This document shows positions 1 through 5,690 of a DNA stretch of 8,492 bases, in pieces. The notes beneath the pieces are model-generated. The model saw nothing but the letters and a program-made list of their open reading frames with translations, ran no database searches and was not told the DNA's origin. Position 1 is the first letter of the stretch, and each line of letters opens with the position of its first letter. The position numbers and the translations under genes were made by a program. Origin of the DNA: an uncultured Planctomycetaceae bacterium. Lineage in GTDB: Bacteria > Planctomycetota > Planctomycetia > Pirellulales > UBA1268. Location of the stretch: the NCBI GenBank assembly GCA_903958265.1, contig CAJBSQ010000214.1:1-8492 (forward strand). Direction: 5' to 3'.

Positions 1-3
1 CAC

Positions 4-100
4 GGCTGCCGGGCCATCGTGGCCCCGGCAGCCTTGGGTCGCCCGCCGCCGTCCTCCGGACGGCGTGGCATCGGGCGACCATCGCCGCGAGGCTGCGGCG
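4..100. other. Tandem hairpins at the left edge
   Basis: Three stem-loops follow each other. The first pairs 4-13 with 24-33 (10 bp) and adds two pairs past a bulged base. The second is nested: a 9-bp outer stem (37-45 with 72-80) encloses an 8-bp inner stem with a 3-nt loop (47-54 with 58-65). The third pairs 83-88 with 95-100. No convincing reading frame covers them. They lead on the + strand into the terminator at 126-158, so they may be the end of a structured RNA or of a 3' untranslated region starting left of the window. I do not recognise a known RNA family. Such stems also arise by chance more readily in GC-rich DNA, but the nested one is long for that. Confidence 0.5.
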
Positions 101-121
101 TTTCGAGAAGAGCCAAATCCA

Positions 122-313
122 TCAGCCGGGGCGTTCTGCGGAACGCCCCGGTTTTTTTGTGGTCGCGGCCAGATCGCCGAGCGATACGAAGCCGTCGGCG
201 CCAGTGGGGTTTGCCACCTTGCCGCACGATGGCGCGGCCATCTGTCGCCAGAGCGTGCGGACGAGCCAGAGGCCTGCGGCGATGGCGACGGCGATGGCGA
301 TGGCGTCTTGCAT
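122..313 (-). CDS. Small one-helix membrane protein after feoB
   Basis: A 63-residue protein starts one base after the feoB stop codon, as expected for the third gene of a feo operon. Residues 3-18 are a strongly hydrophobic stretch of alternating Ala and Ile, Val or Leu, followed by basic residues (R19, R23). This predicts one transmembrane helix with the C-terminus in the cytoplasm. A single Cys sits at about residue 30 in S-C-G-K. Small FeoB-associated membrane proteins, often Cys-rich, are commonly encoded at this position and are thought to help FeoB (FeoC-like or FeoB-associated family). This one has only one Cys, so membership is inferred from place and shape. GC-rich codon choice continues to about residue 50. 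The last dozen residues (T-K-K-P-G-R-S-A-E-R-P-G) are read through the opposing terminator hairpin and look unselected. Confidence 0.6.
   Translation of the reverse strand: MQDAIAIAVAIAAGLWLVRTLWRQMAAPSCGKVANPTGADGFVSLGDLAATTKKPGRSAERPG
126..158 (+). terminator. Intrinsic (rho-independent) terminator
   Basis: A perfect 11-bp GC-rich stem (126-136 with 141-151) with a 4-nt TGCG loop is followed directly by seven T residues on the + strand. That is the classic form of an intrinsic terminator. On the - strand the hairpin is followed by CTGATGG, which has no T run, so it should stop rightward transcription only. No rightward gene ends inside the window before it, so it must serve a gene or RNA to the left. 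It overlaps the last codons of the leftward small protein gene, a normal compact tail-to-tail layout. Confidence 0.88.
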
Positions 314-314
314 G

Positions 315-2381
315 TTACCAGCCCAGGGCCAGGCCGATCCGGTAGATGGCGAACGCCCCCAGCCATGCCAGCACCGTCATGTAGACGAACGTGACGATGG
401 GCCAGACCCACGAGGCCGTCTCGCGGCCGATCACCACCAGCGTGCTCGCACACTGCGCGCACAAGGCGAAGAACACCATGATCGACAGGGCCACTGGGAG
501 GTTGAACACGGGCCGGTTCGTGCCGTCCCAACGGGCTGCCTTGAGCCGTCGCTCGAGGGCCGTGGTGGCCCCGGCGTCGCCGGGATCGAGATCGCCGAGG
601 TTGTAGATCACGCCGAGCGTGCCCAGCACCACTTCACGGGCCGGAAAACTGGCGATCGCGGCACAGCCGATTCGCCAGTCCCATCCCAGCGGCCGGACGA
701 CCGGCTCCACGAACCGGCCCGCCCGGCCCAGGAAGCTGCCGCGCTGGGCGGCGCCCCGGCGGGCGGCGGCGAGCCCTTCAGCCGTGTCGAGCGACTCGAT
801 CTGCCCGATCAGTTCGGCACGGTCGGCGTCGCTGTCGCCCCCCGCTGCCACCCGCGCCTCGAGCGATGAGCGGAGAGCCGCCACATCGGCGTCGATCGCG
901 CGTTCGTCGTGGGGATAGGTCATGAGCGCCCAGATCACGACGCTGATCGCGACGATCAGCGTGCCGGCATTCTGCAGGAACGACCAAGCCGCCTCCCGCG
1001 CCCGCTCGAGCACCACGGCCGGCCGCGGCCATCGCCAGCTCGGCAGTTCCATCACAAAGGGCTGCGGGGGGCCCCTAAAAATGGTCCGCGACAGGCTCAG
1101 GGCGACGAGCGCGGCGACCACGATCCCCAGCGCATAGAGCCCGGCGAGCACGACCGCCCGCAGTGGCAGCCAGGGCAGGGCCGTCGAACGCTCGGGCACG
1201 AATGCCCCGCAGAGCAGGAGGTAGACCGGAAGCCTGGCGGAACAGCTCATCAGCGGTGCCACGAGAATGGTGAGGAGCCGGTCGCGACGGTTCTCGATCG
1301 TGCGAGCGGCCATGATGCCGGGGATCGCGCAGGCAAAGCTCGAGAGCAGCGGGATAAACGACTTTCCGCTCAGGCCGGTGGCCACCAGCAGTCGGTCCAT
1401 CAGGTAGGCGGCCCGGGCCAGGTAGCCGCAGCCCTCGAGGATGGCGACAAACAGGAAGAGCAGAGCGATCTGCGGCACGAAGACGACGCTTCCGGCCACG
1501 CCGGCGAGAACCCCATCGACCAGGAGCGAACGGACCGCTCCCTCGGGAAGGAGCCCGGCGACGAACGATGAGACCCTATCCATGACGCTGGAGATGACGT
1601 CCATCAGGGGCGTTGCCAGCCAGAAGATCGACGCAAACATCGAGAGCATCACGGCGACGAAGAACAGCGTGCCCCAGAGGCGGTGTGTCAGGATCGCGTC
1701 GATCCGCTCCTCGGCGATTCCGCCGCGGGCGGGTTCGGTGCGAATCACGCCGGCAAGGAGCCGCTCGATGGCGTCGTACCGGGCGATGGCCTCGGCCGCT
1801 GCCGGAGGGCGGCCAACCCCGCGGGACGCCGCCGTGCCCTCGATGACAAGCTGCCGCGGCGCCGGCCCGCCGGCGGCGTCGAGCACGTGGTCGCGAACCG
1901 CCGCGATGCCTTCGCCCGTCGGCGAGGCCACGCGGATGACGGGGCAGCCAAGCCGGCGGCTGAGTTCGTCGACATTGATGCGGATGCCCTTGCGATCGGC
2001 AATGTCGGAGAGCGTGAGGGCGACGACGACCGGCAGCCCGATGCCTAGGGCCTGGGTGGCGAGGTAGAGGTTGCGCTCGAGATTGGTAGCGTCGGCCACG
2101 ACGAGGATGCAGTCGGGCCGCGGCACGTCGGCCATGCGGCCGTGCAGAACGTCGACCACCACGCGCTCGTCAGGGCTCTGGGGCAGGAGGCTGTAGGTGC
2201 CGGGTAGATCGATGAGGTTGATCTGCCGGCCGCGGTGCGAGAAGCGGCCCAGTTTCTCTTCGACCGTCACGCCGGGATAGTTGCCGACGCGGGTGGGAAT
2301 ACCGGCCAGCGCCGTGAATAGCGTGCTTTTGCCGACATTCGGGTTGCCGAGCAGAACGACGGTCAGTGGGCTCGGCGTCAT
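315..2381 (-). CDS. feoB: Ferrous iron transporter FeoB
   Basis: FeoB is the inner-membrane Fe(II) transporter with an N-terminal G-protein domain. In the 688-residue form chosen here, the P-loop G-N-P-N-V-G-K-S is at 12-19, the N-Y-P-G-V-T segment at 34-39 and the G3 motif D-L-P-G at 58-61. The G4 position reads T-L-S-D (123-126) instead of N-x-x-D. The membrane domain begins near 235. It carries both gate motifs: S-C-S-A-R-L-P-V-Y near 379-387 and F-P-A-R-E-V-V-L-G-T-L near 579-589. It ends with the C-A-Q-C-A-S-T-L region near 641-648. A charged, possibly coiled stretch (about 490-555) lies between them. The length is somewhat below the E. coli protein (about 770). An ATG six codons upstream (2399) has no ribosome site, while the chosen ATG has GAGGG 7 nt before it. 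feoA is 26 nt upstream. Confidence 0.96.
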   Translation of the reverse strand: MTPSPLTVVLLGNPNVGKSTLFTALAGIPTRVGNYPGVTVEEKLGRFSHRGRQINLIDLPGTYSLLPQSPDERVVVDVLHGRMADVPRPDCILVVADATNLERNLYLATQALGIGLPVVVALTLSDIADRKGIRINVDELSRRLGCPVIRVASPTGEGIAAVRDHVLDAAGGPAPRQLVIEGTAASRGVGRPPAAAEAIARYDAIERLLAGVIRTEPARGGIAEERIDAILTHRLWGTLFFVAVMLSMFASIFWLATPLMDVISSVMDRVSSFVAGLLPEGAVRSLLVDGVLAGVAGSVVFVPQIALLFLFVAILEGCGYLARAAYLMDRLLVATGLSGKSFIPLLSSFACAIPGIMAARTIENRRDRLLTILVAPLMSCSARLPVYLLLCGAFVPERSTALPWLPLRAVVLAGLYALGIVVAALVALSLSRTIFRGPPQPFVMELPSWRWPRPAVVLERAREAAWSFLQNAGTLIVAISVVIWALMTYPHDERAIDADVAALRSSLEARVAAGGDSDADRAELIGQIESLDTAEGLAAARRGAAQRGSFLGRAGRFVEPVVRPLGWDWRIGCAAIASFPAREVVLGTLGVIYNLGDLDPGDAGATTALERRLKAARWDGTNRPVFNLPVALSIMVFFALCAQCASTLVVIGRETASWVWPIVTFVYMTVLAWLGAFAIYRIGLALGW

Positions 2382-2388
2382 CGGTGAG

Positions 2389-2393
2389 CCCTC
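2389..2393 (-). promoter_or_regulatory. Shine-Dalgarno site fixing the feoB start
   Basis: On the - strand GAGGG lies 7 nt before the ATG at 2381. The upstream in-frame ATG at 2399 has only GGGGC directly abutting it, so 2381 is the likelier feoB start. The extra residues would add M-T-E-G-S-P ahead of a protein that normally begins shortly before its P-loop. Confidence 0.6.
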
Positions 2394-2407
2394 GGTCATG
2401 CCCCGGA

Positions 2408-2641
2408 TCAGCGGTCGCCGATCGCCACCCGTGCCGCCTCCTGGCGGCGGATCGAGAGTCGGTAACCACGGACTTCGAGTTCCAACGGATCACCGAATGG
2501 CGACTTCCCGACCAGACGGATCGCCACCCCGGGCGTAAGACCCATTTCCAGCAGGCGAAGGGACACTGGATCTGCCCCGGTGACATCGCGGACTCGGACC
2601 GTCGTGCCGACCGGGACATCGTCAAGAGACTCTGCAACCAT
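2408..2641 (-). CDS. feoA: Ferrous iron transport protein A (FeoA)
   Basis: FeoA is a small cytoplasmic SH3-like partner of FeoB that is needed for ferrous iron uptake. The 77-residue product has the expected single-domain shape. It starts with L-D-D-V-P-V-G and a beta-rich segment. The family core R-L-L-E-M-G-L-T-P-G sits near 29-38, then V-G-K-S-P-F-G-D-P and a final strand around Y-R-L-S-I-R-R. The normal family length is about 75. The frame stays open to a TTG at 2743, but that codon lies inside the -35 box of the predicted promoter, and the extra 34 residues have no family counterpart. The ATG at 2641 has GGAAGG 7 nt upstream. It is first in the leftward feoA-feoB-small protein operon. 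Confidence 0.93.
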   Translation of the reverse strand: MVAESLDDVPVGTTVRVRDVTGADPVSLRLLEMGLTPGVAIRLVGKSPFGDPLELEVRGYRLSIRRQEAARVAIGDR

Positions 2642-2648
2642 GCCAAAA

Positions 2649-2654
2649 CCTTCC
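2649..2654 (-). promoter_or_regulatory. Shine-Dalgarno site fixing the feoA start
   Basis: On the - strand GGAAGG is followed by 7 nt and the ATG at 2641. It decides between this start and the upstream TTG at 2743, and gives a protein of normal FeoA length. Confidence 0.75.
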
Positions 2655-2685
2655 AAAATCAGGCTTTTCGACCCAACGGATCCTG

Positions 2686-2706
2686 AGTTGAGACGCATTC
2701 TCAACT
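2686..2706. promoter_or_regulatory. Perfect inverted repeat, candidate Fur-type operator
   Basis: The arms AGTTGAGA and TCTCAACT are exact reverse complements, separated by CGCAT. The inner 15 bases can be read as a 7-1-7 iron box: the right half ATTCTCA matches the Fur-type pattern, and the left half TGAGACG matches five of seven positions. The site sits just downstream of the -10 box of the feo promoter, over the expected transcription start, where a repressor would block initiation. It is about 45 nt before the feoA ATG and 66 nt before bioD, so it could affect both. The Fur identity is inferred from the downstream genes; a DtxR-like or other dimeric regulator is possible. Confidence 0.6.
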
Positions 2707-2714
2707 TGTCTACC

Positions 2715-2743
2715 AGTGTAGAACCGTTGGGGTTTCGAATCAA
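2715..2743 (-). promoter_or_regulatory. Candidate sigma-70 promoter of feoAB
   Basis: Reading leftward, TTGATT (2743-2738) is followed by exactly 17 bases and TACACT (2720-2715), each matching four of six consensus positions. Transcription would begin near 2708, giving a leader of about 67 nt before feoA. The inverted repeat at 2686-2706 overlaps or directly follows this start. The same TACACT hexamer appears at the peroxiredoxin promoter. Confidence 0.5.
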
Positions 2744-2772
2744 TAACCCTTTGGCGGCGAGCCCACACCCTC

Positions 2773-3468
2773 ATGCCCACGCCCGGCCTGTTCGTCGTTG
2801 GAACCGATACCGACGTCGGTAAAACCCAGGTGGCGGCCGCGATCGTGCGGAGTCTCAGGGCTGCCGGCAGGCGGGTTGGCGTCTACAAGCCGGTCGCGAG
2901 CGGGTGTGGAGCGGCGACTGCCCAGGGAAGTGATCCCCGGATGCTGTGGGATGCCGCCGGACGGCCGCTGGAGCCAGCGGATGTCTGTCCGCAGACGTTC
3001 GCCGCCGCGATCGCCCCGGTCGCCGCCGCCCGAGCCGAGGGCCGCCGGGTCGATGAGGGGCTCCTGCGGACGGGCCTCGACCGGTGGCGAACGGTGAGCG
3101 ACCTCGTGATCATCGAAGGCGCCGGGGGACTGTTCTCGCCTGTCGGCGAGTCGACGCTCGTCGTCGACCTCGCCCGTGAGTTCTCGTTTCCGCTGGTGAT
3201 CGTCGATGCCGCGCGGCTGGGCGCCGTGGGCCGCACGCTGGTCACGGTTCGTGCGGCGCGGGCGGAGGGCTTGCGGGTGGCGGCCGTCGTACTCTCACAC
3301 ACCGTGCCGCTATCGCCGGAGACCGGCCCGACCTCCACCACCGCGATCGTCCGCGAGGCCGCCGCCGATCTCACCCGGCATCTTGCGACGATTCCGGTGG
3401 TGATTCTCGGCCACGGTGATTCCCGGATGCCGGCGGGCATCGATTGGGAGCAGGCCGCTACCGGCTAG
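2773..3468 (+). CDS. bioD: Dethiobiotin synthetase
   Basis: BioD closes the ureido ring of dethiobiotin from 7,8-diaminopelargonic acid, CO2 and ATP, the next-to-last step of biotin synthesis, in the cytoplasm. The 231-residue product has the family P-loop G-T-D-T-D-V-G-K-T at 10-18, the substrate loop Y-K-P-V-A-S-G at 38-44, Asp54 in S-D-P, and E-G-A-G-G-L-F-S-P at 115-123. The R-L-G segment is at 148-150. Asp54 and Glu115 correspond to the metal-binding residues of the E. coli enzyme. Length is normal (about 225). The only usable start is ATG 2773, whose ribosome site is weak (a GGCGAG 13 nt upstream). It is divergent from feoA, and no other biotin gene is visible here. Its stop overlaps that of galT. 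Confidence 0.93.
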   Translation: MPTPGLFVVGTDTDVGKTQVAAAIVRSLRAAGRRVGVYKPVASGCGAATAQGSDPRMLWDAAGRPLEPADVCPQTFAAAIAPVAAARAEGRRVDEGLLRTGLDRWRTVSDLVIIEGAGGLFSPVGESTLVVDLAREFSFPLVIVDAARLGAVGRTLVTVRAARAEGLRVAAVVLSHTVPLSPETGPTSTTAIVREAAADLTRHLATIPVVILGHGDSRMPAGIDWEQAATG

Positions 3469-4484
3469 CCCGCCGCGTCGCGGAGCCGCTGCGCCGAATC
3501 CTCAGCCGAGACCGTGGTGATGTGGCACCCCGTGCCGAGTTCGAAACCGGCGAACTCCGAGAGCCGCGGCAGGATTTCCAGGTGCCAGTGCCAGCCCGCC
3601 GACGTGCGGGCGTCGGCCGCCGACCAGGCGAACGGTGCCTGGTGAAGCCACCAGTTGAAGTGACTGCCCGGCGCCAGGCGTTCGAGGCGGCCGACGAAGT
3701 CGCGGGTGAGATCGGCCAGGGCCGCTCCCTGTTCGGCCGCCGCGGCATGAAGGTGGGGATCCGGCTGCTCCGACACGATCCAGGTTTCGTAGGGCTGTCG
3801 CGGCGCCGGCGGGACGAGGGCCACGAGACCGCCCCGCTCGGAGACGATCCTGCCGCCCGCGCGGGCGGCAGCGATCAGCCGCGGGAAGACGGCCGTGTCG
3901 TTTGCCAGCGCGGCGAGTTCTCCGCGGATCACCGGCGGGACGATGTCCACCGCAACCAGTTGGCTGTGCACGTGCTCGAGTGACGAGCCCGCCTTCCGCC
4001 CCGAGTTTTTGAAAATCGTGGCCCAGGCATGGCGATCCTCATCGGCGATGATCGCCAGCCGCTCCCGGCAGAGCGACCAGACATCCCGCCAGGCATCGGC
4101 TTCGATGGCGAGGATCGAGCCGTGGTGTCGCGGCGACTCGATCACCACCTCGTGGCGGCCGCCGGCCTCGCGATCCTCGCCACCGGCCTCGGCCACCGGC
4201 TGCCCGGTGGTGATGGGATAGGTGTTGGGAACGATGCGGGCCCTCCAGGGCAGGGACGCATCGGCAGGTACGCGGCCGACGTCGGCCGGCGTTCGCCGTT
4301 CGTTGCCCGCACAGAACGGACACCAGTTGTGTGGGCCGCTCGAAACGTCGCCGAACCGTGAGGCCAGCGCCTGGTCGTCGGGTTTCCCACCCCGCTGCGG
4401 GGCCACGAACACCGGCCGGTCCGACAGGGGATCGCGGCAGATTCGGGGCGTTGCACGGCGGCGGTCAGGCTCGTCGGAAAGCAT
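3465..4484 (-). CDS. galT: GalT-family nucleotidyltransferase
   Basis: This HIT-superfamily enzyme swaps a nucleotide between a sugar nucleotide and a sugar phosphate, classically UDP-glucose plus galactose 1-phosphate (Leloir pathway, cytoplasm). In the 339-residue form, zinc-type C-P-F-C lies at 55-58, V-P-N-T-Y-P at 85-90 and G-R-H-E-V-V-I-E-S at 109-117. The active-site stretch N-S-G-R-K-A-G runs into H-V-H-S-Q (171-175), where His173 would be the nucleophile. The C-terminal half has H-W-H-L-E-I-L-P-R at 299-307. The middle residue of H-x-H is Val rather than the usual Pro. The related ADP-glucose phosphorylases share this fold, so the substrate is not certain. The frame opens to a GTG at 4565, but ATG 4484 has AGAAGG just upstream and gives the usual length (E. 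coli 348). The upstream frame would run through the peroxiredoxin promoter. Convergent with bioD. Confidence 0.85.
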   Translation of the reverse strand: MLSDEPDRRRATPRICRDPLSDRPVFVAPQRGGKPDDQALASRFGDVSSGPHNWCPFCAGNERRTPADVGRVPADASLPWRARIVPNTYPITTGQPVAEAGGEDREAGGRHEVVIESPRHHGSILAIEADAWRDVWSLCRERLAIIADEDRHAWATIFKNSGRKAGSSLEHVHSQLVAVDIVPPVIRGELAALANDTAVFPRLIAAARAGGRIVSERGGLVALVPPAPRQPYETWIVSEQPDPHLHAAAAEQGAALADLTRDFVGRLERLAPGSHFNWWLHQAPFAWSAADARTSAGWHWHLEILPRLSEFAGFELGTGCHITTVSAEDSAQRLRDAAG

Positions 4485-4533
4485 CAGCCTTCTAGTATGA
4501 ACGATTCCCCGATGTCGTGTGGGGCGGCATGTG

Positions 4534-4562
4534 TTGAAGGGGTGCGACACCCCCCGTACACT
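4534..4562 (+). promoter_or_regulatory. Candidate peroxiredoxin promoter with palindromic spacer
   Basis: TTGAAG (4534-4539) and TACACT (4557-4562) are separated by 17 bases. The spacer contains GGGGTG-CGA-CACCCC (4539-4553), a perfect 6-bp inverted repeat around three bases. Transcription would start near 4569, leaving a leader of about 55 nt. A palindrome between the -35 and -10 boxes is a usual place for a regulator to act, which would suit a peroxide-defence gene. I cannot name the regulator from the motif. Confidence 0.45.
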
Positions 4563-4623
4563 CACACCCCCGGTCGCGGCGGTTCGTGATCCATTTCCGC
4601 ATCATCATCGTGGAGACTCAAGC

Positions 4624-5154
4624 ATGCTGACCGTCGGCGACCCCTTTCCCCAGTATTCGTGCCAGGCCTGTGTGGGGACCGGCAAGGACGATATGAAGCT
4701 GCTGACCAACGCCGACTATGCCGGCCGCTGGGTCGTGTACTTCTTCTATCCCAAGGACTTCACCTTCGTCTGCCCGACGGAACTGGCCGAGTTCAACAAG
4801 CAGCTCAAGGGATTCGCCGACCGCGACACCAGCGTGGTGGGGGGCAGCACCGACAACGAATGGTCGCATCTCGCCTGGCGGCGGTCTCATGCCGACCTGA
4901 CAAACCTCGCCTACCCGCTGATCGCGGCCCAGAAGTTGGCCCCCGAGCTCGGCATTCTGGAAAAGACCGAGGGCTACTGCCTGCGGGCCACCTTCATCGT
5001 CGACCCCCACGGTGTGATCCAATGGGTGGACGTCAATCAGGGCCGCGTGGGCCGCAACGTGGCCGAGGTGCTGCGGGTGCTCGATGCGCTGCAGAGCGAC
5101 GAACTCTGCCCGTGCAACTGGAAGAAGGGCGACCCCTACGTGAAGGTCGGCTGA
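4624..5154 (+). CDS. ahpC: AhpC-type 2-Cys peroxiredoxin
   Basis: This cytoplasmic enzyme reduces hydrogen peroxide, organic peroxides and often peroxynitrite through a reactive Cys. The 176-residue product has the peroxidatic motif F-Y-P-K-D-F-T-F-V-C-P-T-E with Cys50, and the conserved Arg121 in R-A-T-F-I-V-D-P. Near the C-terminus, L-Q-S-D-E-L-C-P-C-N-W-K-K-G-D holds Cys162 and Cys164. That tail closely matches the mycobacterial three-cysteine AhpC, whose two C-terminal cysteines act with the peroxidatic one. Extra cysteines occur at 13 and 16 (C-Q-A-C) and 119. In mycobacteria the reductant is AhpD; no ahpD or ahpF lies in this window. ATG 4624 has GGAGA 7 nt upstream. The frame runs back to 4519, but that part overlaps the promoter. 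dgkA starts 2 nt after the stop. Confidence 0.93.
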   Translation: MLTVGDPFPQYSCQACVGTGKDDMKLLTNADYAGRWVVYFFYPKDFTFVCPTELAEFNKQLKGFADRDTSVVGGSTDNEWSHLAWRRSHADLTNLAYPLIAAQKLAPELGILEKTEGYCLRATFIVDPHGVIQWVDVNQGRVGRNVAEVLRVLDALQSDELCPCNWKKGDPYVKVG

Positions 5155-5156
5155 CC

Positions 5157-5546
5157 GTGCCTGATCACGGACGGTCATCCTCACCGCTGCGGTCGTGGTT
5201 GCGAAAGTTCGGCGACGCCTTTCGCGGACTGTTCCACGCGGTCACGAGCGAATCGAGCTTTGCGGCCCACCTGCCGGTGGCGGCGGCGGCCGTTGCCTGC
5301 GGCGCCTGGTTTCGGATCAGCCCCGTGGAGTGGTGCCTCGTGGCCCTGGCCATCGGAGCGGTGGTCGCCGCCGAGGTCTTCAACACCTCGATCGAGTCGT
5401 TGGCCCGGGCCATGGACACTGGTCCCGATCCCCGGATCCGCGATGCCCTCGACACGGCCAGCGCCGGGGTGCTCGTGGCCGTCGGCACGGCGATCGTCGT
5501 GGGGGTCGTGATCTTCGGGCCCCGGGTGCTTGCAAGCATGAGCTGA
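5157..5546 (+). CDS. dgkA: DgkA-family lipid kinase
   Basis: Members of this small integral-membrane family phosphorylate diacylglycerol or undecaprenol at the inner membrane, recycling lipids for envelope synthesis. The 129-residue product has the family layout: an amphipathic N-terminus (L-R-K-F-G-D-A-F-R-G-L near 15-25), then three membrane helices at about 39-52, 58-75 and 103-121. Glu32, Glu73, Asn76 and Glu80 (E-V-F-N-T-S-I-E) match the metal and catalytic residues of E. coli DgkA. The Lys of the usual K-D pair is Leu98 (L-D-T-A-S-A-G), and the Arg expected after E-x-x-F is Ala36. The GTG start, 2 nt after the peroxiredoxin stop, implies translational coupling; no ATG precedes the conserved region, and the next option is TTG 5199. 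Family is firm from sequence; diacylglycerol versus undecaprenol as substrate is open. Confidence 0.82.
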   Translation: MPDHGRSSSPLRSWLRKFGDAFRGLFHAVTSESSFAAHLPVAAAAVACGAWFRISPVEWCLVALAIGAVVAAEVFNTSIESLARAMDTGPDPRIRDALDTASAGVLVAVGTAIVVGVVIFGPRVLASMS

Positions 5547-5573
5547 GGCGGCTTCTTCGGGTGCCCGGTTTTT

Positions 5574-5602
5574 GGCGGCGATTGCGATTGACCATCGCCG
5601 CC
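5574..5602. other. Hairpin between dgkA and aqpZ
   Basis: GGCGGCGAT (5574-5582) pairs perfectly with ATCGCCGCC (5594-5602) around an 11-nt loop. A T run lies before the stem on the + strand, not after it, so this is not a standard terminator in either direction. It could shape the leader of an aqpZ transcript or act as an mRNA end barrier after dgkA. A weak TTGACC (5588-5593) with TAGCGT 18 bases later overlaps it and might be an aqpZ promoter. Confidence 0.35.
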
Positions 5603-5690
5603 GCGACGGCTTAGCGTGTTGGTCCGCCGGGGGCGGCCGCGACGTGGTCGCCGCCGCTCGTCCTCGGCGCCACCTTCTGGAGACCATCAG

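Noticed and set aside
277..306. GATGGC/GACGGC hexamer repetition
   Set aside because: It encodes the alternating Ala-Ile/Val of the small protein's membrane helix in preferred codons. Too short and imperfect to be a separate repeat element.
159..1571. Several + strand open frames opposite feoB
   Set aside because: They lie over FeoB membrane segments and gate motifs, and their products are Arg/Pro-rich without motifs or ribosome sites.
2642..2743. N-terminal extension of FeoA from a TTG at 2743
   Set aside because: The TTG is part of the -35 box, the stretch contains the operator, and the ATG at 2641 has a good ribosome site and gives normal length.
4494..4499. CATACT on the - strand as a -10 box for galT
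   Set aside because: It lies only about 10 nt before the ATG and has no matching -35 box at 16-18 nt.
4485..4565. 27-residue N-terminal extension of GalT from a GTG at 4565
   Set aside because: It would overlap the peroxiredoxin promoter, has no family counterpart, and ATG 4484 gives the usual size.
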